Shown here piece after piece: positions 1-6,534 of a stretch of 7,028 bases of DNA; within the stretch, counting starts at the first letter, position 1; each line of letters opens with the position of its first letter. Source of the DNA: 13-1-40CM-64-14 sp036393975 (GTDB taxonomy: Bacteria > Sysuimicrobiota > Sysuimicrobiia > Sysuimicrobiales > Kaftiobacteriaceae); contig DASWFZ010000163.1 of NCBI GenBank assembly GCA_036393975.1, forward strand, positions 1 to 7,028, given 5' to 3'. Under the pieces are notes generated by a model that had not been told where the DNA came from, did no database searches, and saw only the letters and a list, made by a program, of their open reading frames with translations. A program made the translations under genes and the position numbers.

Positions 1-312
1 GGTCTTCACCAAAATGAGATCGAGGGCCAATTCCACGCCCGTTGCAAACTCGGTGAAGACGCTGGCAAGATGTTCCGCGGTGTTGGGCGATGGCTCGCTC
101 ACGGCGTCGGGCAGTCCATAGCGGGGCTGCCCGGAGCCTGCGTGGATCTTCACCACACCTAGGTGCCTGATGTCACGGCTCACCGTAGCCTGCGTCACGC
201 GGATCCCCCGACGGCGCAGCGCGGCCACGAGGTCCGCCTGGGTGCCGATGTTTTGTCGGGTAATGATCTCCCGGATCTTGCGAGTGCGCTCAGCCGTGCG
301 GTCTGGGGTCAT
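1..312 (-). CDS. argR: Arginine repressor, N-terminal part (3' end outside window)
   Basis: ArgR is the arginine-responsive transcriptional regulator; as an arginine-bound hexamer it binds ARG boxes and represses biosynthetic genes. The frame is open from ATG at 310-312 to the left edge, giving 104 residues of a usual 150 or so. The winged helix-turn-helix domain spans about residues 5-68: TQADLVAALRRRGIRVTQ, then the recognition helix QATVSRDI (41-48), then LGVVKI. The segment SVFTEFATGVELALDLILVKT (84-104) begins the C-terminal oligomerisation and arginine-binding domain; the GTDD-type arginine motif lies outside the window. The VTQATVSRD helix resembles the Gram-positive AhrC/ArgR type rather than the E. 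coli one. The start codon overlaps the argH stop (ATGA, 309-312), with a weak GGGGGA at 319-324 six nt upstream, so expression probably depends on coupling to argH. As the distal gene it would be under its own repression (inference). Confidence 0.95.
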   Translation of the reverse strand, partial: MTPDRTAERTRKIREIITRQNIGTQADLVAALRRRGIRVTQATVSRDIRHLGVVKIHAGSGQPRYGLPDAVSEPSPNTAEHLASVFTEFATGVELALDLILVKT

Positions 313-1769
313 CCACGGTCCCCCAGCGCGGCCACGCGCTGCATCTGACGCGCGGCCTCCTCGGCCCACGCCCGCCGCGCTGCGACCTGCCTGCGGGCAT
401 CGGCGAGCTGAGCTTGGACGGCGGCTTTCGCCGTTCCGCCGGGCACGCGTTTAGCCTCGACGGCAGCCAGGGGACGCACCGCGTCGAGGATGTCGGGGCC
501 CGCCAGGGGGGTGATCTTGGTATACACATCCAGCGGCACCTCCCACAACGGACACCCGCGCTCAAGAGCTTCTTGGACCACGCGGCCGGCGACCTCATGC
601 GCGTCCCGAAACGGCATTCCCTTGCGCGCCAAGTAGTCAGCAATTTCCGTGGCCGTGAGCAGTCCGCGGTGAGCAGCCTCGCTCATGCGGGCGGCGGAGA
701 ACGTCACACCCGCCAGGAAGGTCTGCATCGCGCCCACCGAGGCCCTGACGAGGTCGAGAGCCTCAAAGACAATCTCTTTGTCTTCTTGCAAGTCACGCGA
801 GTAGCCGGCCGGCAGTCCTTTCAACGTCGTCAGGAGCGCCACCAGCGCCCCGGACACCCGGCCCGTGCGGCCGCGGATTAGTTCGACTGGGTCCGGGTTC
901 TTCTTCTGCGGCATCAGGCTGCTGCCGGTCGCGACCCGATCGGCGAGCGTAATGAATGCAAACTCGTCGCTAGCCCACAACACGAGTTCCTCGCTCCACC
1001 GCGAGAGATGGACCATCAGTTGCGCTGCCGCAGCGACCGCATCCACGGCAAAGTCGCGATCGCCGGTGGCGTCCACGCTATTGTCGCTGAGACGCGCGAA
1101 CCCCAACGCATTCGCCACACGCTGGCGGTCGATGGGAAACGACACCCCAGCCACCGCGCCCGAGCCGAGGGGGAGGACGTCCGCGCGGCGGTGGCTCTCG
1201 ACCATGCGGTCGGCATCGCGGTCCAGCATCCAGACATACGCCAACAGATGGTGCGCGAGGCGCACCGGTTGGGCGTGTTGTAGGTGCGTGAAGGCCGGTA
1301 GAAGGACATCCATGGTGGCCTCGGCCCGCGCCACCGTGGCTCTCATCAAGTCGATGATAAGCGCGACGAGGTCGACGAGTTGATCTTTGACGAACAGACG
1401 AAAGGCAGTCGCGACTTGATCGTTGCGGCTCCGGGCCGTGTGCAGTCGCCCGGCCATGGGGCCGAGACGCTGATAGAGGACGGCCTCCACAAACGAGTGG
1501 ATGTCTTCAAATGGCCCCTCAATCTTCAACCCTCCCGACGCCGCGTCAGCGAGCAGCGCCCGCAGGGCGCTGGCAATAGCGATGGCATCGGGGTCGGGGA
1601 TGATACCAGTCGCCCCCAGCATCTGCACGTGGGCGATACTGGTCACCACATCCCACCGCAATAAGCGCCGGTCGGTCCCAAAAGACGAAGTAAAGGTGAG
1701 GAGATCGGGGTCCAGCGCCTCGTGGAACCGTCCTCCCCACATCTTATGGGGCGCGTCTTTGCCAGACAT
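309..1769 (-). CDS. argH: Argininosuccinate lyase
   Basis: ArgH splits argininosuccinate into arginine and fumarate, the last pathway step; it belongs to the fumarase/aspartase superfamily and acts as a homotetramer. Motifs in order: MWGGRF (10-15), HTARSRNDQVATAF (110-123), THLQHAQPV (161-169) with the catalytic-region Thr161-His162, NSVDATGDRDF (230-240), the superfamily signature GSSLMPQKKNP (282-292) containing the catalytic serine, and SRDLQEDKE (324-332). At 486 residues it is about 25 longer than common homologues (around 460); most of the excess is an Ala/Arg-rich, probably helical C-terminal tail after about residue 463. ATG at 1767-1769 has an AGGAG (1782-1786) 12 nt upstream, a rather long gap. 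The TGA stop (309-311) overlaps the argR ATG. The 92-nt gap from argG holds no convincing promoter. Confidence 0.97.
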   Translation of the reverse strand: MSGKDAPHKMWGGRFHEALDPDLLTFTSSFGTDRRLLRWDVVTSIAHVQMLGATGIIPDPDAIAIASALRALLADAASGGLKIEGPFEDIHSFVEAVLYQRLGPMAGRLHTARSRNDQVATAFRLFVKDQLVDLVALIIDLMRATVARAEATMDVLLPAFTHLQHAQPVRLAHHLLAYVWMLDRDADRMVESHRRADVLPLGSGAVAGVSFPIDRQRVANALGFARLSDNSVDATGDRDFAVDAVAAAAQLMVHLSRWSEELVLWASDEFAFITLADRVATGSSLMPQKKNPDPVELIRGRTGRVSGALVALLTTLKGLPAGYSRDLQEDKEIVFEALDLVRASVGAMQTFLAGVTFSAARMSEAAHRGLLTATEIADYLARKGMPFRDAHEVAGRVVQEALERGCPLWEVPLDVYTKITPLAGPDILDAVRPLAAVEAKRVPGGTAKAAVQAQLADARRQVAARRAWAEEAARQMQRVAALGDRG

Positions 1770-1781
1770 ACGATGCTGTGG

Positions 1782-1786
1782 CTCCT
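1782..1786 (-). promoter_or_regulatory. Probable Shine-Dalgarno site of argH
   Basis: AGGAG on the minus strand is 12 nt before the argH ATG at 1767-1769. The motif is good but the spacing is longer than the usual 5-9 nt. No better in-frame start exists downstream before the conserved MWGGRF segment. Confidence 0.6.
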
Positions 1787-1808
1787 AGAAGACGGGCCGG
1801 ATCAGATC

Positions 1809-1835
1809 ACAGGGCCCAAAACACCCCCGCCCTGT
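1809..1835 (-). other. 7-bp inverted repeat in the argG-argH spacer
   Basis: ACAGGGC (1809-1815) and GCCCTGT (1829-1835) form a perfect 7-bp stem with a 13-nt C/A-rich loop (G/T-rich on the transcribed strand). No T-run follows in the direction of transcription, so it does not look like an intrinsic terminator. It occupies the middle of the 92-nt spacer, the longest non-coding gap in the window. The rest of the gap shows a GCGATCGC palindrome (1853-1860), the argH Shine-Dalgarno site and no convincing -35/-10 pair. Confidence 0.4.
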
Positions 1836-1861
1836 CCCCGGTACTGGAGGGAGCGATCGCG

Positions 1862-3097
1862 TCAGCGGACGGGATGCCGAAGGCCTTGACGCATCCTCTG
1901 CGGGTTGACCTGAGCGAAGACACGCGCGGGCAGTCCCCACAGTCGAATGAATCCCTCCGCATCTTTTTGGTTATACACGGCGTCTTCACCGAAGGTCGCC
2001 AGGTCCTGCTGGTAAAGAGAGTGGGGTGAAGTCCGCCCGACCGCCGTGCACACCCCCTTGTACAACTTCAGCCGTACGGTGCCGGTGACAGTGCGTTGGG
2101 CCACGTCGAAGAACCCGTCGATCGCCTGGCGCAACGGCGAGTACCACTGGCCGTTATAGATCAGCTCCGCGTACCGAGGCGCAAGGAGTGTCGCGTAGTG
2201 TTGCGTATCGCGGTCAGTGGTAATCGCTTCGAGCGCGCGATGGGCCGTGGAAAGAATCGTCCCACCCGGAGTCTCGAAGACGCCTCGGACCTTGATCCCG
2301 ACCAGTCTGTTCTCAACCATGTCCACTCGGCCCACCCCGTGCGCTCCCCCGAGCCGGTTGAGCGCGCGGATCAGGGTCACGGGATCCTGAGCGGTCCCGT
2401 CCAGGGCAACTGGGACGCCTTCACTAAAGGAAACCTCCACGTACGCGGGCTGCTGCGGCGCCTGAGCGGGTGATACCGTCAACGCGTACACGTCCTCCGG
2501 GGGCTCCTGCCAGGGATCTTCCAACACGCCCGCTTCGGCACTGCGGTGCCAGAGATTCTGATCAACGCTGTACGGCTTCGCCTTCGTCACAGGGACGGGA
2601 ATGCCGTGCGTCGCGGCGTACGCAATTTCGTCCTCGCGCGAGCGCAGTGACCATTCGCGCCAGGGAGCGATCACCCGCAATCGGGGGGCGAGCGCCTGAT
2701 AGGCGAGCTCAAAACGGACCTGGTCGTTTCCCTTGCCTGTGCAGCCGTGGGCCACCGCGTCGGCGCCTTCGGCCAGGGCGGCTTCCACCTGCACTTTGGC
2801 AATTAGCGGCCGCGCGAGGGCCGTGCCCAACAGGTACTGCCCCTCGTAGACGGCGTTGGCGCGAAGGGCGGGGAAGAGGAACCCGGTCGCGAACTCCGCC
2901 TTCACGTCGACCACGTGCGCTGCGTCGGCGCCGCTTGATAGTGCCTTCTGACGGATCGCGGGAAAATCCTCATCCTGACCGACATCGGCCACGACCGCGA
3001 CTACCCGGCAGCCGTACGTCTCTTTCAGCCACGGGATGATGACCGAGGTATCGAGGCCGCCCGAATAGGCGAGGACGACTTTCTGCAGATTATTCAT
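1862..3097 (-). CDS. argG: Argininosuccinate synthase
   Basis: ArgG condenses citrulline and aspartate, using ATP (to AMP and PPi), into argininosuccinate in the cytoplasm. The 411-residue protein is close to the roughly 400 usual for the common bacterial form. The N-terminal PP-loop AYSGGLDTS (10-18) marks an N-type ATP pyrophosphatase. EGQYLLGT (85-92) and HGCTGKGNDQVRFE (117-130) are the citrulline/aspartate and ATP-contact segments. YSVDQNLWHRSAEAGVLEDP (176-195) and VGIKVRGVFETPGG (266-279) are also diagnostic. The C-terminal tail runs about ten residues longer than usual. ATG at 3095-3097 is preceded by GGAGG (3105-3109) at 7 nt, buried in the end of argD, and overlaps the argD stop as ATGA, so translation is probably coupled to argD. 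A 92-nt spacer follows before argH. The argF gene that often stands between argD and argG is absent. Confidence 0.97.
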   Translation of the reverse strand: MNNLQKVVLAYSGGLDTSVIIPWLKETYGCRVVAVVADVGQDEDFPAIRQKALSSGADAAHVVDVKAEFATGFLFPALRANAVYEGQYLLGTALARPLIAKVQVEAALAEGADAVAHGCTGKGNDQVRFELAYQALAPRLRVIAPWREWSLRSREDEIAYAATHGIPVPVTKAKPYSVDQNLWHRSAEAGVLEDPWQEPPEDVYALTVSPAQAPQQPAYVEVSFSEGVPVALDGTAQDPVTLIRALNRLGGAHGVGRVDMVENRLVGIKVRGVFETPGGTILSTAHRALEAITTDRDTQHYATLLAPRYAELIYNGQWYSPLRQAIDGFFDVAQRTVTGTVRLKLYKGVCTAVGRTSPHSLYQQDLATFGEDAVYNQKDAEGFIRLWGLPARVFAQVNPQRMRQGLRHPVR

Positions 3098-4317
3098 CTC
3101 CGCACCTCCGCGTGCGGTGTCGGCGCCGGGACCATCGCCCCGAGAGCTGCATCGAGGATGTCCACGGCCTCATCCACATCGGCTTGGGTAATGATAAGCG
3201 GGGGCACCAGGCGCAATGCTGTGGGTGTGACCGCGTTCACCAGCAGGCCGCGCTGCCGGCACGCATCGACGACGGGCGCCGCCTCAGTCGCCAGCTCCAC
3301 AGCCACCATCAGACCCCGCCCGCGGACTTCGCGGATCAGCGAATGACGGCGCGCCAGCTCCTGGAGCTTTTTCATGAGGTAGGTTCCAACCGTGGCCGCG
3401 CGGTCAACCAAGTCTTCTGCCTCCAGCGTCGTCACGACGGCCAAGGCGGCCGAGCAGGCCAGAGGATTGCCGCCAAAGGTCGCGCCGTGGTCCCCCGGGA
3501 CCAACGTGTCGGCGACGTGCGCGCGCGCCAACATCGCGCCGATGGGTACACCACCGCCCAGCCCCTTGGCCAGAGTGATCACATCGGGGACGACCCCGTA
3601 GTGCTCGTAAGCGAACAGGCGGCCCGTGCGACCGATGCCAGTCTGCACCTCATCGAGGATCAACAGCAAACCACGGGCGTCGCACACCTTGCGGACTCCG
3701 CGCAGATAGTCGGGGGAGGCGGGGTGGATGCCTCCCTCTCCCTGAATCGGCTCGAGCATCACGGCGCAGGTCGCATCCGTGATGGCGCCTTCCAGCGCCT
3801 GCAGATCGTTGAACGGGACGGCGTGAAAGCCGGCTGGGAGCGGTTCAAAGGCGTGCTGGTACTTCGGCTGCGCGGTCGCGGCGAGCGACCCGAGCGTGCG
3901 CCCATGGAACGAGTGCTCGGCGACGATGATTTCGAATCGTCCGTCTCGCTGACTCCTCCCGTACTTGCGGGCGAGCTTGATCGCGGCTTCGTTCGCCTCC
4001 GCCCCACTGTTGCAGAAGAACGCGCGCGCGAACGCGGAGTGCTCCACCAGCCAGCGCGCGAGCTCGGCTTGTTGCGGGACGTAGTACAGGTTGCTGACGT
4101 GTAGCAAGCGGGCGGCCTGCGCCCGGATGGCCGCCGTCAGCGCGGGATGATTGTGTCCCAGCACCGTCACGGCAATGCCGGCGACGAAATCGAGATAGGT
4201 CTTGCCCTCCGTATCGACCACGCGGGCGCCCTGCCCCATGACGAACGCGACCGGGGCCCGGCGATACGTCTGCATCAAATACTTGTTGCTGAGCTCGGTA
4301 ACGGTCTGCAGATCCAT
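3094..4317 (-). CDS. argD: Acetylornithine aminotransferase (PLP-dependent)
   Basis: ArgD is a class III, PLP-dependent aminotransferase that converts N-acetylglutamate 5-semialdehyde plus glutamate to N-acetylornithine plus 2-oxoglutarate; many members also serve as N-succinyldiaminopimelate aminotransferase in lysine synthesis. The 407-residue length is typical. Motifs in order are YLDFVAGIAVTVLGH (41-55), CNSGAEANEAAIKLAR (102-117) for cofactor phosphate binding, FHGRT (137-141), LDEVQTGIGRTG (221-232) with the PLP-pyridine aspartate Asp222, the Schiff-base Lys251 in TLAKGLGGGVPIGA, HGATFGGNPLACSAAL (277-292) and RGRGLM (332-337). ATG at 4315-4317 follows an AAGGAG site at 6 nt. The gene lies 34 nt after argB, and its TGA overlaps the argG start by 4 nt. 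The family match to ArgD rather than other omega-aminotransferases is supported strongly by both the motifs and the neighbours. Confidence 0.97.
   Translation of the reverse strand: MDLQTVTELSNKYLMQTYRRAPVAFVMGQGARVVDTEGKTYLDFVAGIAVTVLGHNHPALTAAIRAQAARLLHVSNLYYVPQQAELARWLVEHSAFARAFFCNSGAEANEAAIKLARKYGRSQRDGRFEIIVAEHSFHGRTLGSLAATAQPKYQHAFEPLPAGFHAVPFNDLQALEGAITDATCAVMLEPIQGEGGIHPASPDYLRGVRKVCDARGLLLILDEVQTGIGRTGRLFAYEHYGVVPDVITLAKGLGGGVPIGAMLARAHVADTLVPGDHGATFGGNPLACSAALAVVTTLEAEDLVDRAATVGTYLMKKLQELARRHSLIREVRGRGLMVAVELATEAAPVVDACRQRGLLVNAVTPTALRLVPPLIITQADVDEAVDILDAALGAMVPAPTPHAEVRR
3105..3109 (-). promoter_or_regulatory. Shine-Dalgarno site of argG, inside argD
   Basis: GGAGG (followed by TG) on the minus strand is 7 nt before ATG at 3095-3097. 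It is part of the last codons of argD, so terminating and initiating ribosomes share the region together with the ATGA overlap. Confidence 0.85.
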
Positions 4318-4323
4318 ACTGCT

Positions 4324-4329
4324 CTCCTT
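4324..4329 (-). promoter_or_regulatory. Shine-Dalgarno site of argD
   Basis: AAGGAG on the minus strand is 6 nt before the ATG at 4315-4317, an optimal arrangement. It lies in the 34-nt spacer after the argB TAG stop and suggests that argD can be translated independently of argB. Confidence 0.85.
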
Positions 4330-4351
4330 ACCTCGTGGTCGCCGACTTCGG

Positions 4352-5221
4352 CTACGGCGTCATCATCGTCCCCGCGCCTTCCTGGGTGAACAGTTCGACG
4401 AGGAGGGCGTGGGGAGTCCGACCTCCGATGATGTGCGCGGTGGGAACCCCGGCGGCCAATGCGGCGAGACAGGCCTCGACTTTGGGGATCATTCCGCGGG
4501 CGATCACGCCCTCGCGGATGAGGCGCCGCGCATCCTTCGCCTGGAGAGTCGAGAGCACCTCGCCCCCCTCCCCTCCGGCCAGCACGCCCGGGACGTCGGT
4601 CAACAAGATGAACTTGCTCGCCCCCAACGCCGCGGCCAGTGCGCCCGCGGCATGGTCGGCATTGAGGTTGAAACTCCGGCCATCTGCGCCAATGCCGATC
4701 GAGGCGACGACGGGAATGTATCCGTTCCCCGACAACAGCTTAATCAGCGTCGGATCGACGGCGTCGATCTCGCCCACCTGGCCGAGATCCTCCGGCCCGG
4801 GCAGTTTCCGCGCTTGGAACACGTTGCCATCTTTGCCGCTGACGCCGACGGCGGATCCCCCGGCCGCTGCGATCATCGAGACGAGGGCCTTGTTGGCACG
4901 CCCGGCCAGCACCATTTCGACGACATCCATGGTTTCCTCGTCGGTCACCCGCAGGCCATTGACGAACCGGCTGCGTTTGCCCAGACGGTCCAGCATGCGC
5001 GTGATCTCCGGCCCGCCCCCGTGAATCAGCACGGGATCAACCCCTGCCCCCTTAATCAGCACGAGATCTTCGATCAGCGTATCGCCCGTCGGGGAATCGT
5101 CCTCGGGCGACATCAGGCTGCCCCCGTACTTGACGACCACGGTCTTCGACTTCCACGCGTTTACGTAGCGCAGCGCCTGCGCTAACGACGTGCCGAGAGT
5201 TGTCGCCACCAGTGTGTCCAT
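4352..5221 (-). CDS. argB: Acetylglutamate kinase, predicted arginine-sensitive type
   Basis: ArgB phosphorylates N-acetylglutamate with ATP to give N-acetylglutamyl 5-phosphate, usually the controlled step in organisms with the cyclic route. The 289-residue protein has the amino-acid kinase fold motifs in order: VVVKYGGSL with catalytic Lys31, IHGGGPEI (66-73), FVNGLRVTD (86-94), NLNADHAAG with catalytic Asp189, LLTDVPGVL (206-214) and GMIPKVEA with Lys247. About 25 residues precede the first beta strand (LAQALRYVNAW), matching the N-terminal helix of arginine-inhibited hexameric kinases. The C-terminus (HIIGGR, then HALLVELFTQEGAGTM) matches their arginine-site signature. Start: ATG at 5219-5221 is the only ATG/GTG/TTG after an in-frame upstream stop that keeps the N-helix whole; GTG at codon 5 is possible. 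There is no Shine-Dalgarno within 15 nt, unlike argJ, argD and argG. Arginine inhibition is inference from these motifs. Confidence 0.97.
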   Translation of the reverse strand: MDTLVATTLGTSLAQALRYVNAWKSKTVVVKYGGSLMSPEDDSPTGDTLIEDLVLIKGAGVDPVLIHGGGPEITRMLDRLGKRSRFVNGLRVTDEETMDVVEMVLAGRANKALVSMIAAAGGSAVGVSGKDGNVFQARKLPGPEDLGQVGEIDAVDPTLIKLLSGNGYIPVVASIGIGADGRSFNLNADHAAGALAAALGASKFILLTDVPGVLAGGEGGEVLSTLQAKDARRLIREGVIARGMIPKVEACLAALAAGVPTAHIIGGRTPHALLVELFTQEGAGTMMTP

Positions 5222-5239
5222 AGGATTGGGGTGTCGAAA

Positions 5240-5256
5240 GGTCCTACCTCAGGACC
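5240..5256 (-). other. Perfect 6-bp hairpin in the argJ-argB spacer
   Basis: On the minus strand GGTCCT and AGGACC pair perfectly around a 5-nt loop (GAGGT), with two possible G-U pairs extending the base. It ends 18 nt before the argB ATG. Only three T residues follow, so it is not a standard intrinsic terminator. The loop and 3' arm hold the only purine-rich, Shine-Dalgarno-like bases in the spacer. A role in RNA stability or argB translation is possible but unproven. Confidence 0.5.
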
Positions 5257-5266
5257 CGGAGCCCTC

Positions 5267-6493
5267 TCAGCTCATGTAGCCGGAATTCAACTTCACATAA
5301 TTCTCGTTCAGATCGGAAAACCACCCGGTGAACGTCCCATTCCCTAAGTGCAGATCCAGCGCAATCTCCACTGCGGGCCGTTTCATCGCCTCTGCGGCTG
5401 AAGAGAGATCGTCGGTCGCGGCGACCCCTTCGCGCACGACCAGGTGACCACCGATCCACATCTCGATCGCGTCCGGGTCAACGGCGGCGCCCGACCGGCC
5501 CACGGCGGCCACGATGCGTCCCCAGTTCGGTTCCCCACCATAGACGGCTGTCTTCACCAGTGGAGAGGTCATGATGGCCGTCGCGGCGCGTTTGGCATCC
5601 TCGTGAGATCGCGCCCCGCGAAGTGTCAACGTCGCGACCTTCGAGGCCCCCTCCCCGTCGCGGACTATCTGAAGCGCAAGTGCTTCGGCAACGTCGGTTA
5701 AGGCAGATTGGAAGAGTGCAAAGGACTCATCGTCTTCAACCAGCGGCGGGTTGCCGGCGCAGGCATTGGCCAGACAGAACACGGCGTCGTTCGTACTGGT
5801 GTCGCCGTCAACCGAGATGCGGTTGAAGGACCGCTCAGTGGCAGTCCGCAGCGCCCGGCGTAGCCGCTGCGGGGGAATGACGGCATCCGTGGTGAGAAAG
5901 CACAGCATTGTCGCCATATTGGGGTGAATCATCCCGGCTCCCTTGGCCATGCCGCCGATCGTCACCGGGACGCCTCCCAACAACACTTGCGCGGCAGCGG
6001 TCTTGGTAAAAGCGTCTGTGGTGAGAATGGCTTCGGCCGCATCGGCGCCCCCTTCAGGACTGAGCGCACGCGCGACTTGCGGAATCCCCCTCCTCAGGTC
6101 CGGCATCGGCAGGGGCACCCCGATCACGCCCGTACTGGCGACCAGCACGAACTCCTCGGATAGCCCCAGCGCATGCGCGGTCAACGCGGCCATCTCGCGC
6201 GCATCCGCCAACCCCGGCGCCCCGGTGCAGGCATTCGCGATGCCGCTGTTTACCACGATGGCCGCGGCGGCACCGGATTGGACCTTCTCTTGGCTGACCA
6301 GGACCGGCGCCGCCTTCACGGCATTGGAGGTAAACAGAGCGGCGCAGGTGGCCAATCGGTCGGACGCCAGCAGCGCCAGGTCTTTGCGGGAGGCCTTGAT
6401 GCCGCAGTGCACTCCCGCGGCACGGTACCCTTGCGGGGCGGTCACCCCGCCATCAATCTTCCGAATTCGTCCCGTCTCCAGCGCGATACTCAT
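5267..6493 (-). CDS. argJ: Glutamate N-acetyltransferase / ornithine acetyltransferase
   Basis: ArgJ transfers the acetyl group of N-acetylornithine to glutamate, releasing ornithine and recycling acetyl; bifunctional members also acetylate glutamate from acetyl-CoA. The 408-residue length is normal for the family. The proenzyme cleavage site is visible as KGAGMIHPNMATML, with Thr195 expected to become the N-terminal nucleophile of the beta chain after cleavage between Ala194 and Thr195. The oxyanion-hole pair Thr121-Gly122 lies in ASTGVIG. DGDTSTND, DGEGASK and GGEPNWGRI, all typical of the beta chain, follow. Start choice: GTG at 6497-6499 is in frame, but the Shine-Dalgarno GGGAGG (6499-6504) overlaps it, while ATG at 6491-6493 lies 5 nt past that site, so ATG is preferred. 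Whether it is mono- or bifunctional cannot be read from the sequence. No argA or other acetylglutamate synthase is visible here. Confidence 0.97.
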   Translation of the reverse strand: MSIALETGRIRKIDGGVTAPQGYRAAGVHCGIKASRKDLALLASDRLATCAALFTSNAVKAAPVLVSQEKVQSGAAAAIVVNSGIANACTGAPGLADAREMAALTAHALGLSEEFVLVASTGVIGVPLPMPDLRRGIPQVARALSPEGGADAAEAILTTDAFTKTAAAQVLLGGVPVTIGGMAKGAGMIHPNMATMLCFLTTDAVIPPQRLRRALRTATERSFNRISVDGDTSTNDAVFCLANACAGNPPLVEDDESFALFQSALTDVAEALALQIVRDGEGASKVATLTLRGARSHEDAKRAATAIMTSPLVKTAVYGGEPNWGRIVAAVGRSGAAVDPDAIEMWIGGHLVVREGVAATDDLSSAAEAMKRPAVEIALDLHLGNGTFTGWFSDLNENYVKLNSGYMS

Positions 6494-6498
6494 ACGCA

Positions 6499-6504
6499 CC
6501 TCCC
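6499..6504 (-). promoter_or_regulatory. Shine-Dalgarno site of argJ (decides the start)
   Basis: GGGAGG on the minus strand lies 5 nt before ATG at 6491-6493. The same bases overlap the in-frame GTG at 6497-6499, which therefore cannot use this site. This supports the ATG and a protein two residues shorter than the longest open frame. Confidence 0.85.
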
Positions 6505-6534
6505 GCGCATCGCGGCGCGACCTGACACCGTCAG
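6504..6534 (-). other. Two small adjacent hairpins in the argC-argJ spacer
   Basis: The first (in transcription order) pairs CTGAC with GTCAG, at 6530-6534 and 6522-6526, around a 3-nt loop. The second pairs CGCGC with GCGCG, at 6515-6519 and 6504-6508, around a 6-nt loop. The foot of the second touches the first base of the argJ Shine-Dalgarno site. No T-run follows either one. Stems this short occur by chance in GC-rich DNA. Confidence 0.35.

Noticed and set aside
2..60. A perfect 9-bp inverted repeat, GTCTTCACC (2-10) and GGTGAAGAC (52-60), inside argR
   Set aside because: Both arms are coding (FT and VKT codons) and 41 nt apart. The same 9-mer also occurs at 1982-1990 and 5550-5558 in unrelated genes, so coincidence is the simplest explanation.
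865..1383. Plus-strand open frame of 172 codons opposite argH, and similar frames at 414-881 and 2470-3039
   Set aside because: They are antisense to the conserved argH and argG cores, low in complexity and Arg-rich, with no family resemblance.
1853..1860. GCGATCGC palindrome as an HIP1-type cyanobacterial repeat
   Set aside because: Only one copy was noticed in the window; HIP1-rich genomes show it much more often, so it says nothing about the host.
3112..5185. Long open frames on the plus strand, up to about 330 codons, opposite argD and argB (3112-4104, 4202-5185, 4335-5024)
   Set aside because: They are antisense to genes with complete, motif-verified products; their translations are Arg/Pro/Ala/Ser-rich without recognisable domains. 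This is what GC-rich third-position bias produces in opposite frames.
5240..5256. The argJ-argB hairpin as an intrinsic terminator
   Set aside because: The stem has only six pairs and is followed by just three T residues, and the pathway genes continue directly after it on the same strand.
5283..5303. Locally AT-rich patch with GAATTC and AATTC near the end of argJ, resembling ARG-box half-sites
   Set aside because: No full TGAAT-N4-ATTCA arrangement can be placed there, and the bases encode the conserved C-terminal NENYVKLNSGY segment of ArgJ.
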